This document shows, piece after piece, positions 12,301 to 22,311 of a stretch of DNA of 64,000 bases. Position 1 is the stretch's first letter. Every line of letters starts with the position of its first letter. Source of the DNA: Amoebophrya sp. A120 (Eukaryota; Sar; Dinophyceae; Syndiniales; Amoebophryaceae); assembly GCA_905178155.1 (NCBI GenBank), contig CAJINV010000015.1:1542538-1606537 (forward strand). Direction: 5' to 3'. The notes under the pieces were generated by a model. It saw only the letters and a list, made by a program, of their open reading frames with translations. It searched no databases and was not told the DNA's origin. A program made the translations under genes and the position numbers.

Positions 12301-14807
12301 CTTTTCGATATGGGGAGGGAGGATTTTTCCTCTCAATACACGTCCGCGGAGGAGGCGAAATTGGCGCAGTTGACCATGAACGGCTTCCCCACCATCGACG
12401 AAAACAACAATCAAAAGGTCATTCAGGTCGCCATTCGTGGCCAGCGCAACATGATCGGAGGGGCACCCGGCGCCGCAGGAATGGGCGGAGGTACTAATAC
12501 TGGGATAATGGAAATAGTAAAACAAGACGACAAAGATAATGAAGGTGAATTTCAAACAGAAAGAACAGAATTCCATTTCAGTATCTCATCAAAAAACCAA
12601 AAATGCTATTGAAGTAGATGAAAGCACGCTCGTCTTGTAATAATCCCATGGTGATCTTGCTCGGGTAACAACTGCACGAGCACGACAGCGAACTGCAGAG
12701 CATGATCAGTCAGTGTCCAAAAACACGTCCGTCAGAAGGAAGTTGTTGTGCTGCTGCGGTGTAAAAATAAAGTAGAACAATTCTGCTGTCGAACATAAAG
12801 GGGCAGTACAACATCAAACCTGTTCCAAAAATTCCCCACATCCCACATGACAGTTATTGAGAGCATGTTTGACCCGGAAACCACGGCGATGCTGGACCAG
12901 CAATCGCAAATTCACATGCAAATGAATCTACCTCCCCAAAGCCAAAGCCAAAATCCGCTTTTGAAGAGCAGAGGTACTATGATAAATGCTCGAATGAACA
13001 TATGACAGTGCACAACTCCCCCTCCCCCTCATTTGTCATGCAAAACACCAAATCCAAACTGTGTTTCTTGGCATTGTTTGCATGACAAACCTACCAGAAG
13101 CTCAAACAGCACTTCACTCCTGTGGAAATTTGTCATGCAAAAGAACCGGCATTCTTGCTGACCCTTGTATTGCCGTTCATGCTAGACAAATGAGGGGGAG
13201 GGGGAATTGTGCACTCTCATAGAACACCACCAGCAATATTAATCCTCTTCTAGATCCGGCGACTGCCATGGGTCCGACCACCAACCTGCCCTCCAACGCG
13301 AGTATCCAAGAAAAAAACGTTGTAGGTGTAACTTTTTTGGAGGAGCAGCATTACAAATTTGTCTGGCATGACAGCAAAAACCTGTCATGCTACGGGAAAA
13401 CGCCGCTGAATGGACCCTACGATGCATGCTAAGCATGACAGACGCAGTCATCTTGTAGATTGCGCATCACAAATTTACACTAACAGCGTTTTTTTCTTGG
13501 ATAGCGAGCGCAAACCCAGACAACCCGTATGGAATCGGCATGCAGCATATCAAATGCAAAATAAATGTCTGGGTCTGGAAACTTGTGATGCTGGGTGGCG
13601 TCTCATGATGAGGCCACAAATGCTGGCTCAGCATGACAAGTTTCTGAGTTTCTAGGTGTTGCCTACTCTGCATGACAAACTGCGTTTCTGCATCACAGAA
13701 AAATCGACTGGAGCGCTTGGGTAACGTGCATGACAGATTTAAGAGTCATGCCAGACAAGCATGACAAACATGCACTCTTCCAGACCCAGACATTTTTGCA
13801 CTTGATGCAGCAACAACCGGGCATGGCAGGAGCAGGGGGCAACATGAGTACTAGCAGTACCGGCCATCTGATGATGCCACCGAACAGTAATTCCTTCGGC
13901 GGGAGTGGTGGAAATGGAATGCGTATGCATAATGCAAAAGTATCGTACTAGTAGAAATTGTCGTGTGGTAAATTTCTTCTGCGTGAGAAATGAATGCTCC
14001 AATCCGGATTTACCTCGACCTCGAAAAGTGGTAGATTGCATGACTGCGATTTTTTTACTACGAGTGTGATACTTTTGCAATGGATAAAAAAAATGCAAGG
14101 CTCTAGTTCTATGCCGGACTACCCCTTCGCCCCAAGCGCGACCAAGGGCATGGGGAAGGCGCAACCGGGCAAGGAGCACTTGAAGAACATCAGCTGCATC
14201 TACTGGATGGCCGGGCACTGCCACCGAGGAGAGTCGTGTTTCTACAAGCACGACCCGTTGGAATTTAACACGAAACCCATGGGCGCGTCCCGCCCCAACT
14301 TGTCTGCGCATCAAGGCGAGCACCAGGTGAGCAGCTTTAACCAAGCGGTGGCGGAGCTGCAGCTGCAACAGCAGGGCCTCGCACCTGGTGGATCATCTTC
14401 GGGGGGTAAAGGTGGCTTCCGTTCTTCGAACAACCCGAACAACATGCCTATCCACTGCAAGTATGTCTGGGTCGGGAAGGGCGCAACTTGTGATGCGCAT
14501 TTCAGATCGCAGAAAAATCTGTCTTGCAGAAAGAGGAAAAGTAGTTGTCTATTTTTGGTCGTGGTGAGAGCGGATTTCTCATGCAGAGTGGGCATCGTGA
14601 AGCTCTCGAAGACCCTGCGATGCTGGTCCCTGCATGCCAGACACTCTTGGTCATGCAAAACCTGCATTACAAACATCTGCATTCATCCAGACCCAGCCAT
14701 ATTTGCAGTGCATAATGCCACTCGGGGGCGCGGGCGGAATGGGAATCGCGGGACTGGGCATTGGTTCGAAAGTGGTTTCCACGGGTGATTATGACACGGG
14801 GAGCTAG
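6333..14807 (+). CDS. RNA-binding protein: CSD, WW, RRM, CCCH
   Basis: A multi-domain RNA-binding protein of about 1,179 residues. The short first exon MTDPAM (6333-6350) ends at GTAAGG. GT-AG introns lie at 6351-6577, 6801-6953, 9012-9269, 10986-11310, 12491-12853 and 12974-13253; the rest are IEs. Modules in order: a Met/Gln/Gly-rich N-terminus; a cold-shock domain near 265-325 (KGFGF RNP1, GDVFLH RNP2, restored only after the IE at 7809 is removed); tandem DNWGGGK units near 383-435; a Gly/Met/Pro linker; an Arg/Asp/Ser (RD/RS) tract near 690-760; a WW-like domain near 784 (W, then YW, then KP); an RRM near 834-925 (CVYIQNVP, RGYAFVTF); and a CCCH finger near 1064 (C-x7-C-x5-C-x3-H in SCIYWMAGHC). 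It ends TGDYDTGS before TAG. A role in mRNA processing, storage or translation is likely from the domains. Exons sum to whole codons. Confidence 0.85.
7357..7565. mobile_element. Introner element, family IE5
   Basis: TIRs AAGAAAAAACTGTTTCAC and GTGAAGCAGTTTTTTC. Direct repeat CAGAT at 7352-7356 and 7566-7570. Excision joins QDQQ to MNSDQ in frame. Confidence 0.93.
7809..8121. mobile_element. Introner element IE8, perfect 29-bp TIR
   Basis: The first 29 bases (from TATGGAAGTGTCAGAATCG) are an exact inverted copy of the last 29. Direct repeat TGTTT flanks it. Excision rebuilds GDVFLH, the RNP2 motif of the cold-shock domain. Only copy of this family in the window; perfect TIRs suggest a young insertion. 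Confidence 0.93.
8369..8620. mobile_element. Introner element, family IE1
   Basis: GTCTGGATCTGG and CCAGACCCAGAC ends, repeat CCGCA on both sides. Interior resembles the copies at 16360 and 57957, and those at 39399 and 62395 in reverse. Excision gives VPPHLAG in frame. Confidence 0.93.
8650..8805 (+). repeat. Tandem coding repeat (DNWGGGK units)
   Basis: About seven 21- to 24-bp units encode K(D/G)NWGGGK-type heptads and octads inside the CSD/WW/RRM/CCCH gene. The near-identity of the units at DNA level points to recent slippage or unequal exchange. Confidence 0.9.
9616..9867. mobile_element. Introner element, family IE1
   Basis: GTCTGGGTCGGG and CCAGACCCAGAC ends, direct repeat CTGGA. Excision joins NVALE to VNRFTAM in frame. 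Confidence 0.92.
10064..10319. mobile_element. Introner element, family IE1
   Basis: GTCTGGGTCTGG and CCAGACCCAGAC ends, direct repeat CGCGG at 10059-10063 and 10320-10324. Excision gives LDPDADEFDNP. Confidence 0.93.
10500..10763. mobile_element. Introner element, family IE1
   Basis: GTCTGGTTCTGC and CCAGACTCAGAC ends, with flanks CGCGA / CGTGA (one mismatch). It splits the Arg/Asp-rich tract. Excision gives RERDDRDRRRD. Confidence 0.9.
11395..11613. mobile_element. Introner element, family IE2
   Basis: ACTCCCCCTCCCCCTCAT near the left end and its complement near the right, with TTCCC repeats outside. Here the frame is restored only if the intron runs on to the CGCAG at 11632, 19 bases past the element. 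The IE then supplies the 5' part of the intron and an ordinary AG the 3' end. Confidence 0.85.
11690..11956. mobile_element. Introner element, family IE1
   Basis: IE1 TIRs, direct repeat CGCCG. It sits inside the RRM between SCDAP and ASLNEPGVN; excision keeps the frame. Confidence 0.92.
12017..12338. mobile_element. Introner element, family IE3
   Basis: AATCCCCCCTCCCCATAT near the left end and GATATGGGGAGGGAGG near the right. Direct repeat CACGT. Excision joins the RRM strand FVTFTS to AEEAKLAQL. Confidence 0.93.
13001..13221. mobile_element. IE2 nested in a GT-AG intron
   Basis: Complete IE2 with direct repeat GAACA on both sides. It lies wholly inside the intron 12974-13253, which has an ordinary GTACTA donor and TTCTAG acceptor. 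Here the element need not act as its own intron. Confidence 0.92.
13303..13503. mobile_element. Introner element, family IE5
   Basis: IE5 ends (CCAAGAAAAAAACG and CGTTTTTTTCTTGG) with repeat GCGAG. Excision joins LPSNAS to ANPDNPYG. Confidence 0.92.
13548..13805. mobile_element. Introner element, family IE1
   Basis: IE1 TIRs with the longer direct repeat TGCAGCA on both sides. Its interior is nearly identical to the copies at 837, 23551 and 46111, and to 59840 in reverse complement. Confidence 0.93.
13923..14096. mobile_element. Introner element, family IE7
   Basis: Ends TGCAAAAGTATCGTAC and GTGTGATACTTTTGCA. AATGC occurs at both junctions, and excision gives NGMQGSSSMPDY in frame. Borders are ambiguous by a few bases. 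Confidence 0.85.
14449..14714. mobile_element. Introner element, family IE1
   Basis: GTCTGGGTCGGG and CCAGACCCAGCC ends, direct repeat ATGCC. Excision gives NNMPLGGAGG and fixes the stop codon at 14805-14807. Confidence 0.92.
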
Positions 14808-16069
14808 AACTGGCAGGAGATGAAAGATGCTAATACGCACAACGGGTGAATAAAGTTGTTGCAGATGATGAGCGAGATGTTGAACTTCTGATCTGAGTAG
14901 TAGATGTCCCAGAGCCAGGCTCATCCAGCTTGATTCAGTAGATTGAAACAAGTTACTTCATCACCTCATGGCTACTTTCATCAAAATCAGAAGCTGAAAT
15001 ACATTTTCGTTGAGTTATAGCAATTGGAAGTAGAAGACGACGACACACGAAACCCGCCATCAATGGGAGATACTCAACGCTGCAGCTGCGATCGCAGAAC
15101 AAGAACTGCTGACAACTCCGTAGTCAAGTGTTGCCTTTGTTCATGAGAAACAAAAAACCGCAAATTCTTCGTTCCCAAAACGCGAGAAGATGTATAGAAA
15201 AGCACAAACAAAACGCAAATGGTGTAAGAAAAATGAGGATCCTCAAAAGCTACTTACATACCTTCACAAAAAGCAAGATGACAATGGTGAACCACGACAA
15301 GCTGAAGTTCCACCTAAATTCTGACGAGAGAAGTAAAAGCCTGATCCACAAATATAGCGGATAAAAAACTAAACTTCGGACTCGGATTTGAATTCCTGTG
15401 TCTCAACATGTTGATACAGCATGGAAAACTCGACAGAGCAAGAAAATATCCTACAGATGAAAAAGATCCAGAAATGCTTTTGTGATATATTCCGTTGATT
15501 TTGTCGTACTAATTTCTGTCTTATACCTCATTACATTACAGTGGCGATGTCGATGTAGTTTCGAGATTTGCATATACAACTGCATACATCAAAATCTGGA
15601 ACATCATACGACAATTATTTGTTTCTAATTTTCTACAGTTGTATTTAGCAAAAAAGAGAACTTCTTCCGGAATTACTGCCTCCAGTGACTACACTCTTCT
15701 TGTGTTTAAGTATTTCTTCTAGCAGATTTTGGAGATACAGTGTCAAAGCAAACATAGAAAGATCTGAGCAGGACGACATCGTAGGTAGTGGACGACCTTA
15801 TCAACGATTTTTTACTAAAGATCTGTCAGCGGGCGCACTACTATTCGCATCACCGACAGAATAGAGCTCAAGCGCCAACAAACCTGGCGAGAGAGAGAGA
15901 GACGGCTGAAGACACGACGACATCGCAGCTTCCTGGAGACGCACGAATTGCTGTAGTACTACAGCTTGAGCCGACCACGAACAAGATCGATAAGCGACCC
16001 GAGTAGGTTTTTCCGGGACAGCACTTTGGAGCAGCAGCAGCAGTACACTTCGCGTTCACACCGGTTCAT
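14808..16069. other. Intergenic, then probable 5' leader
   Basis: AT-rich DNA with no supported gene to about 15780. From about 15788 the composition changes (CA/GA-rich, a short GAGAGAGAGAGA run at 15893, CAG repeats near 16030). This is probably the untranslated leader of the gene starting at 17018, because IEs interrupt it from 16070 on. Confidence 0.4.
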
Positions 16070-16299
16070 TATGAAAGTGCACACCTCCCCCTCCCCCTCA
16101 TTTGTCATGCAAAATCCCGAATCCAGCTGCTGCCTTGTGATTGTATGTAGCACTGTTTGCATGACAAATTCTGGAAGCCCAAACAGTACTTACTACATAA
16201 GGCACATAGATTTGTCATGCATAGGCTCCATGTGCGCTGGTGTTTGTATTGCTGTTCATGCCATACAAATGAGGGGGAGGGGGAGTTCTGCACTTTCAT
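16070..16299. mobile_element. IE2 upstream of a start codon
   Basis: IE2 ends with direct repeat GTTCAT. It lies in the presumed 5' leader of the gene at 17018. Confidence 0.9.
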
Positions 16300-16359
16300 G
16301 TTCATCCACCTTCGTCACGTGCCGGTTCGATAGTTTTTCTATTGATTCAGCCTTTCTTC

Positions 16360-16625
16360 TATGCATTGCAAACATGTCTGAGTCTGGAAGGACGCGAGGT
16401 TTGTCATGCTTGTCTGGCATGACTGAAGAGTTTGTGATGCGTGTCCACGAAGAGACCCTTTTGAGTACGTGTCACACAAAGACGCAGTTTATCATGCGGA
16501 AAACGCAACACTAAGCAACGTAGATATAATTTCTCATGCTTGGCTGCGCATTGCAGAGCATTTTGCACTATTCCCAACCCAGCACTACAAGTTATTTTCA
16601 GATCCAGACATATTTGCAATGCATA
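16360..16625. mobile_element. IE1 upstream of a start codon
   Basis: GTCTGAGTCTGG and CAGATCCAGAC ends, direct repeat TCTTC. Second of three IEs in the presumed 5' leader. Confidence 0.9.
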
Positions 16626-16679
16626 TCTTCATCTTTTCCCTTTTTCGACTTTTTTCGCTCCGGAAGTTTTTCTGCTTGC

Positions 16680-17001
16680 TATCAAAAGGAAAAATCCCCC
16701 CTCCCCATATCGAAAAGGAAGCTGTGATGCTGGATTTGCGTACACAAATGAAACTTGTCTTGCGGTAGAGGACTGCAGGCCCCTATCGAGCCTGGGGAGA
16801 GAGGTTTTTGGCTAGGGGCTTAGCATGAAAAACGTCCGCTCTGCAGGGCCTTCAGCATGACAAACCGCCTGCATAATGTGGCGGCTATCTGTGGAGTTGC
16901 CTTCTTGCAAGACAAATGTGATTTGTGACCTCAAATCAGCAACACAAATTTTCGGAAACATACCTTTTCAATATGGGGTGGGGGGATTTTTCCTTTCAAT
17001 A
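16680..17001. mobile_element. IE3 just upstream of a start codon
   Basis: AATCCCCCCTCCCCATAT and AATATGGGGTGGGGGG ends, repeat CTTGC. It ends 16 bases before the ATG at 17018. Confidence 0.92.
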
Positions 17002-17017
17002 CTTGCAGCTCTCGACC

Positions 17018-20000
17018 ATGGCGGAAGATAAGGTAAGTTCTTCTACATATCAAATGTAAAAATGTCTGGGTCTGGAAGGATGCAACTTGTGATGCTATTT
17101 TTGGATTCTGAAAAAATTTGTATTGCATGACCAGCAAGAGGACCCCAGTTTGTGCTGCGCGGAGAGGGCATTTCTCATGCGGAATAGGCTTCAGGAGGGG
17201 TTCTAAAAATCTGTGATGGTAGGACATGCATTACAGGCGTCATGGGTCATGCAAATTATGCATGACAAGTCTTCCAATCTTCCAGACCCAGACAATTTTA
17301 CATTTGATACTACAACCTTAGATACAATACTGTAAATAGAAGGTAGCAACCTCCTGCTGCTACTTCTTCTCATCTTTCTCATACCCGTGACATACTTCGT
17401 CTTCGGAAAAAGATCAATTTTTTAAAAACTACATTCATTCGAGCATGCGAACTTTGCATTTTTGCTCCTTCGGAATCGGCGGCAGCTGGGCAGCTGGTTG
17501 GCAGCACGGGCAGGAGCAGCTGCTGTCTTCGCTAATATGCGCAGATATAATCATGCTCGCAGGCATAGCGAATCGAAAATCCTTTTTTATGAAGCCGTTC
17601 TTTCGATAAAAAATCGTTGTGTGCCGCGCAGATTTTTTCTTGTGGTTCTAGAAATAGTTTCGGGAATGCGAGTAGCTTGGGCACTTTCTATGAGGTAAAG
17701 ACCAAACCACGATACTACCGCACGGATGAGCAATATCAATCGAGGATAGGAAATCGACCGCAAGGAACGCAACAAACTTTTATGTGCTTATTTCCATGAA
17801 GATCCTGCACCTGCTGAAAAACAAAAAACAAAAATATGCAGCCATGAACCGGTTTTTTTTTTATATGGATAATGATGTAGCAATGCTCGTTGAAAATCCC
17901 AATCGGCCTGAAAAAATCATCGAAACAACAATCGGTTCCACAGGGCAACCTCGCTGAGAACGCGGTGTCTGCACAGCATGCCGCGCACCAAACCAACAAC
18001 CCCTTCGCGGCGGATACAAAGGAACCAGAAGGGAGTCAGTCAGGAGCCGAGCAACAGGGAGGTGCTGCAGTACCGGATGCAGCCGCGGCTCCAGCGACAA
18101 CAGGAGGTGCTCTTAGTACAACTACACCAGGGCAGCAACAACTTACCGTGCCAGGAGCAGCTGGTGCCGCCGGGGGACCGATGGACATGAGTCAGATGCA
18201 GAACATGATGATGCAAAACATGATGATGATGGGAATGATGCCCGGGGGCACGACCATGGGCAGCGCAGCAGGTGCCGCAACTAGTAACCCAGCAGGAGCA
18301 GGAGGAGTAGCCAGCAGTACAGGTCCCGATGGAACAAGTGGAAGTGCCAACGCAGCAGGAGGACCCACTAATCCGGCCTCCGCCTTGGGCGGCATGATGG
18401 GCATGCCAGGAGGTCCTATGGGAATGCCAGGCGCTATGGGCGGTCTCCCAGGGATGGGCATGCCAGGTATGGGCGGTCTACCAGGTATGGGAGGTGGAGG
18501 TCCACCGATGGGTGGCATGCCAGGAATGGGCATGTTGCCGGGAATGGGCATGCCAGGAGGAATGCCGGGAGGAATGCCAGGAGGACCGATGGGAATGATG
18601 CCGGGAGCAGGACCGATGGGGATGATGCCGGGAATGGGCATGCCGGGGATGGGTATGCCGGGAATGGGCATGCCAGGCGGTGGTCCCGGAGCAGGCATGA
18701 TGGGCGGTGGTCCCGGCGCAGGCATGATGGGCGGTGGTCCCGGGGGTCCGATGGGCGGCGGCATCCACCTGAACCCACACAACCCCAACGTGCAGTCCGG
18801 CGCGCCGCCACCGACCGGCCCAGCGACCCTCTTGCCGATCTACCAGGGGCCGGAATCCGTGGGGAAATTGATCGAGTCTTCGCCGCAGTTCGCCTCCATT
18901 AGTCGCGCCACGGAGCACATCGGCCGGGGGCAGGAGAAGAGGTATTTGGCCCGGCTGAAATCCTTCAACATCGAAAAAGGCTTCGGGTTCGTGGCAGGGG
19001 AGGAGATACATCAGGTACTATATTTGCAAAATGGAGCGTCAGTTTCTACAAGTACAACTCAACAGGATCTTGATGCCTCTGCGGCTTTTTTCTATGCAGC
19101 TACATCTTCGAAAAATTTCCAGTTTGACAACTTCTACGTACATTAGGTTTTTGCATTTACAACAGCATTTGCTATGCCAAGTAGGCATCAAAAAATATTC
19201 AAAGTATGCACAAACAATAATAAAAGGTTTTTGGCCGCGACGTTTTCGTTCACCGCACGGAGATGGAGAAAGTGACCGCACTTTACTGCTTAGTCGTCCC
19301 AGTAAACACGCTCCTCACCTTTTCGGTGGTCCTAAACAAGTCGAACCAGCCGCAGGTCCGGGAGATGCTGATCGTAGCGGATGAGGCAAAAGACAAGGAA
19401 GTTCCGCTTCTGCAGCACGTGGGACACGGAATTTCGGACCCGGGGTCCGCGCAAGGCCTGTTGATATGAGAGTGCAGAACTCCACCCTATCTCCCTCATT
19501 TGTCGTGCAAAATTAGCTATATCCAGCTTTGCCCCTTGGGAATTTTAGCATGACAGACTCTGGCAGCCCAAATACCACTACAATCCTGTGTTGAACATCT
19601 GTTATGCAAAAGCTACACTCTTGCAGGCCCTTCGATTGCTGTTCATGCAATACACATGAGGGGAAAGCAAAGGGAGTTCTGCACTGTCATAGCTGAAGAA
19701 CAACGTGCAGTACCAGATGGGTTGCGCCTGCCCCCACCTGGCGGGGATCAACCACCCCTCGAGTAACTCCGGCGTCTCGAATTCGGCCACCGGGCTGCCT
19801 AACGTGACGATTCCCGGCGCGGGCGGTGCCCTGGAGATATGAAATGCAAATATGTCTGGGTCTGGAAGGTGGCAACTTGTCATGGTAAATCTGAAGCATG
19901 CAAAAATCTGTGTTGCATGAGTGCCAAAAGCTGTCCACCTCTAACCAACTTGGAAGGGAGTTTCTCATGCAGGATAGGCATGGCAGAGACGTCGCAGAGT

Positions 20001-20950
20001 CTGTCATGCTAAGTCCCGCATTCCAGACCTCATGGGTCATGAAAAATCTGCATGACAAGTTTATTACACTTTTCCAGACCCAGACACTTTAGCACTTGAT
20101 AATAGAGCATGATGAACAACCCGATGATGCTATCCTGAGTAAAAACGTTCCCACCCCAGAGTTGTCATGCAAATCTGCATGCCAAAAAAGTCTCTCATGC
20201 GGAGCCCCATGCGAAGTATTTTCCAGTTGTGATTTGAAGTTTGTGATGCTCGAATCAGCATGATAGGCTAGATCTGTCATGCTGTTGAGCTAGCTAAACA
20301 GGATGACACTATGAGGGTGAACTTGTCATGCGGAGCAACCAAATCTGGTTGATTTGTCTAGCAGATTCCCCATCTTGACTCTGGTGTGGGGACGTTTTTA
20401 TTCAGGATAGATGCAGATGATGATGCTGGGCATGATGCCCGGCGCGGCCGGAGCGGCCGGCAGCGGCGACGAGATCAGCATTCAGACCCTGTTATGCATT
20501 GCAAATATTCCTTGGTCTGGAAGATTCTCAGACTTGTCATACACGTTTTGCATGAGCCATGAGCCCTGGAATGCAAGACCTAGCATGACACATTCTTTGA
20601 GGTCTGTATCATGCCTCTCCTGCATGAGAAACTCCCTCTCAATTTGGTCAAAAGCGGACAGCTTTTGGCACTCACGCAACACAGATTTTTGCATCATTAA
20701 GATTTAGCATGACAAGTTTCAATCTTCCAGACCCAGACATATTTGCACTTGATACCTGTCCACCACAACCGCCACCGGTGGGCAGACGAGCACAAACACG
20801 ACGACCAAAGTGGTGGACGAAGAGGAGCCGGTGGTGGGTTTCCAGGATTTCACGACGACCAACACCTACAAGGCAAACGCGGATAAGAGCACGAAATCAA
20901 CGCAAAACGGAAACAGCAAGCGCAGCCGGAGCCGGAGCCCGAGGCGGTGA
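17018..20950 (+). CDS. Gly/Met-rich cold-shock-domain protein
   Basis: About 606 residues. The start is the ATG at 17018 (MAEDK), followed by a GTAAGT donor and a long intron (17033-17880) that contains an IE1. The main exon 17881-19014 encodes a Gln/Ala-rich segment and a long array of GMPGMGMPGG-type repeats. A cold-shock domain follows at about 358-430, with RYLARLKSF, then GFGFVAGEE (RNP1) and GRDVFVHRTEM (RNP2) split by a 212-bp GT-AG intron (19015-19226). The C-terminal part holds CACPHLAGINH, a Met-rich stretch and a basic end SKRSRSRSPRR before TGA. The cold-shock fold binds single-stranded RNA or DNA. The Gly/Met repeats are probably disordered. It shares this architecture with the gene at 6333 but has no WW, RRM or CCCH module. 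Three IEs lie upstream of the ATG, probably in the leader. Exons sum to whole codons. Confidence 0.82.
17048..17309. mobile_element. IE1 nested in intron 1
   Basis: IE1 TIRs with direct repeat CTACA, 15 bases inside the GTAAGT intron of the cold-shock gene. Confidence 0.92.
18190..18760 (+). repeat. Coding repeat region (GMPGM-type)
   Basis: Imperfect tandem 9- to 18-bp units encode GMPG, GMGMPG and GGPGAGMMG motifs in the cold-shock protein. Confidence 0.85.
19465..19691. mobile_element. Introner element, family IE2
   Basis: Diverged IE2 (CCACCCTATCTCCCTCAT at left, GTGCA ends), flanks GTTGA / GCTGA. Excision gives QGLLKNNVQY. Confidence 0.88.
19838..20103. mobile_element. Introner element, family IE1
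   Basis: IE1 TIRs; the flanking repeat is short and unclear (GAG-like). Frame is kept as GALESMMNNP. Interior resembles 33197, and 20493 in reverse. Confidence 0.88.
20131..20409. mobile_element. Introner element, family IE4
   Basis: Ends AAACGTTCCCACCCCAGA and CTCTGGTGTGGGGACG, direct repeat GATGC. Excision joins NPMMQ to MMMLGMM. Confidence 0.93.
20493..20754. mobile_element. Introner element, family IE1, reversed subtype
   Basis: IE1 TIRs, direct repeat CCTGT. Its interior is the reverse complement of the 19838/33197 subtype. Excision gives ISIQTLSTTT. Confidence 0.92.
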
Positions 20951-22311
20951 GGAGTTGAGGATACTTACCATACAAGACCAATGACTAACAATAAGTACAT
21001 CATGGCACCACGTGAGAATGAAGTTGTTGCGTTACAACTAATCGTTCTACAGCGTTGATCGGAGACGAACACTCTTTTGTTCATTTTATCAGCAGTTGAA
21101 ACTACCCCAGCAGGCTCAGGAGCTCTCATTGATTTACCAAAGCAAGAACTTCCGACCGCGCCGTTGACACTTTTGTGAGAATGTGTCATCGCGATGAAAC
21201 AATGATTGCTGGCATCGATACAACTACGTCTTCGAGCTGTCTGCGAAGCACGGAGTTGTGTTAAGACTATACCAGTGAATTGTTGAGGGTGGAGTTGTAC
21301 TAGATTCATTTTTTTGTTTGTTTGTTTGCTAACGATCATATCAAGACAATAGATACTTCTTGCTGCACATTGAAGAACGACCCAACAGTATTCAAAAACA
21401 CTTTAAAAATAAAAGCTGCAGCTAGAGGCAAATTAGTATCGCCCCAGTCGGCTTCGGCTATTTGTTCATGGTGCGGCGCAGAATGGCACAGCCACTGCTT
21501 GTTTTGTTTTCGTTATTTTCATCTGTTGTCGTACGTACAATTCAATGTTGCAAGCCGTTGCACTTCTTCTTTCTTCGTGCTGCAAAAACAATGACTACCA
21601 ACAAGAAACTTGTCGTCATCTTCGTCCTCGTCGTCCGTACATCATCGTCGTGGTTTTTTTCGTTCTTAGGACCCCCGTGCAGTTCCGTTTCGTTCCTTGT
21701 AGGTCATGTGACGTCCGCAAGTGGAGGCGTCTGCGTCGTCCTTTTTCGGTTTTTCAACCGGTCGGTAAAGTTGTACTTCGTCGTAGTTGACTTCGCGTTT
21801 GACTTTTGATACAATTTTTTCGTCAAGTTTGGTTTTTGTGACATGACCGTGAGCTGCAGCTTCCATTTCCTCACCTACAAACCAGGCCCTATCGATAAGC
21901 AGGAAGCCACCTAGGGCTAGCAGATCGCGTTGTTGCCCCTCTTCTTTCACGGAATAGGTAGGCACCTGTCTACTTGACCCCCTGTACGAAATACTTAATT
22001 TTTTGTTGTATACACTTTCATTCTACCTAGTCGTGCCCTTTCAGAAACTCGTATAGCCAAGTAGAAGCAAAAAAGGCACCCTAAATGTCTTCAGTCTTAC
22101 GAGGATCTTCATCACGTAGTCGGGCCACTACTTGAAGCCGGCACTGCAGCCCGTGCATCTTCTTCAAAGAAGTAGCGCCCCACGACTTCATCTAGTAAAT
22201 CACTTCATCTGTGCATACAACTCGAGCACCAGCTGTACTTGATTCGTGATTTTTAACCCCGGCGAAGAACGTACAACGAGCAAGTACCAAACCCGTTTTA
22301 TTTACCAAAAC
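20951..22311. other. Intergenic, no supported gene
   Basis: AT-rich, with a TTTG repeat near 21305 and several overlapping short frames without coding-like character or IEs. Confidence 0.5.

Noticed and set aside
18192-18788. Pro/Gly/Ile-rich minus-strand frame
   Set aside because: Complement of the GMPGM coding repeats; repeats keep all frames open.
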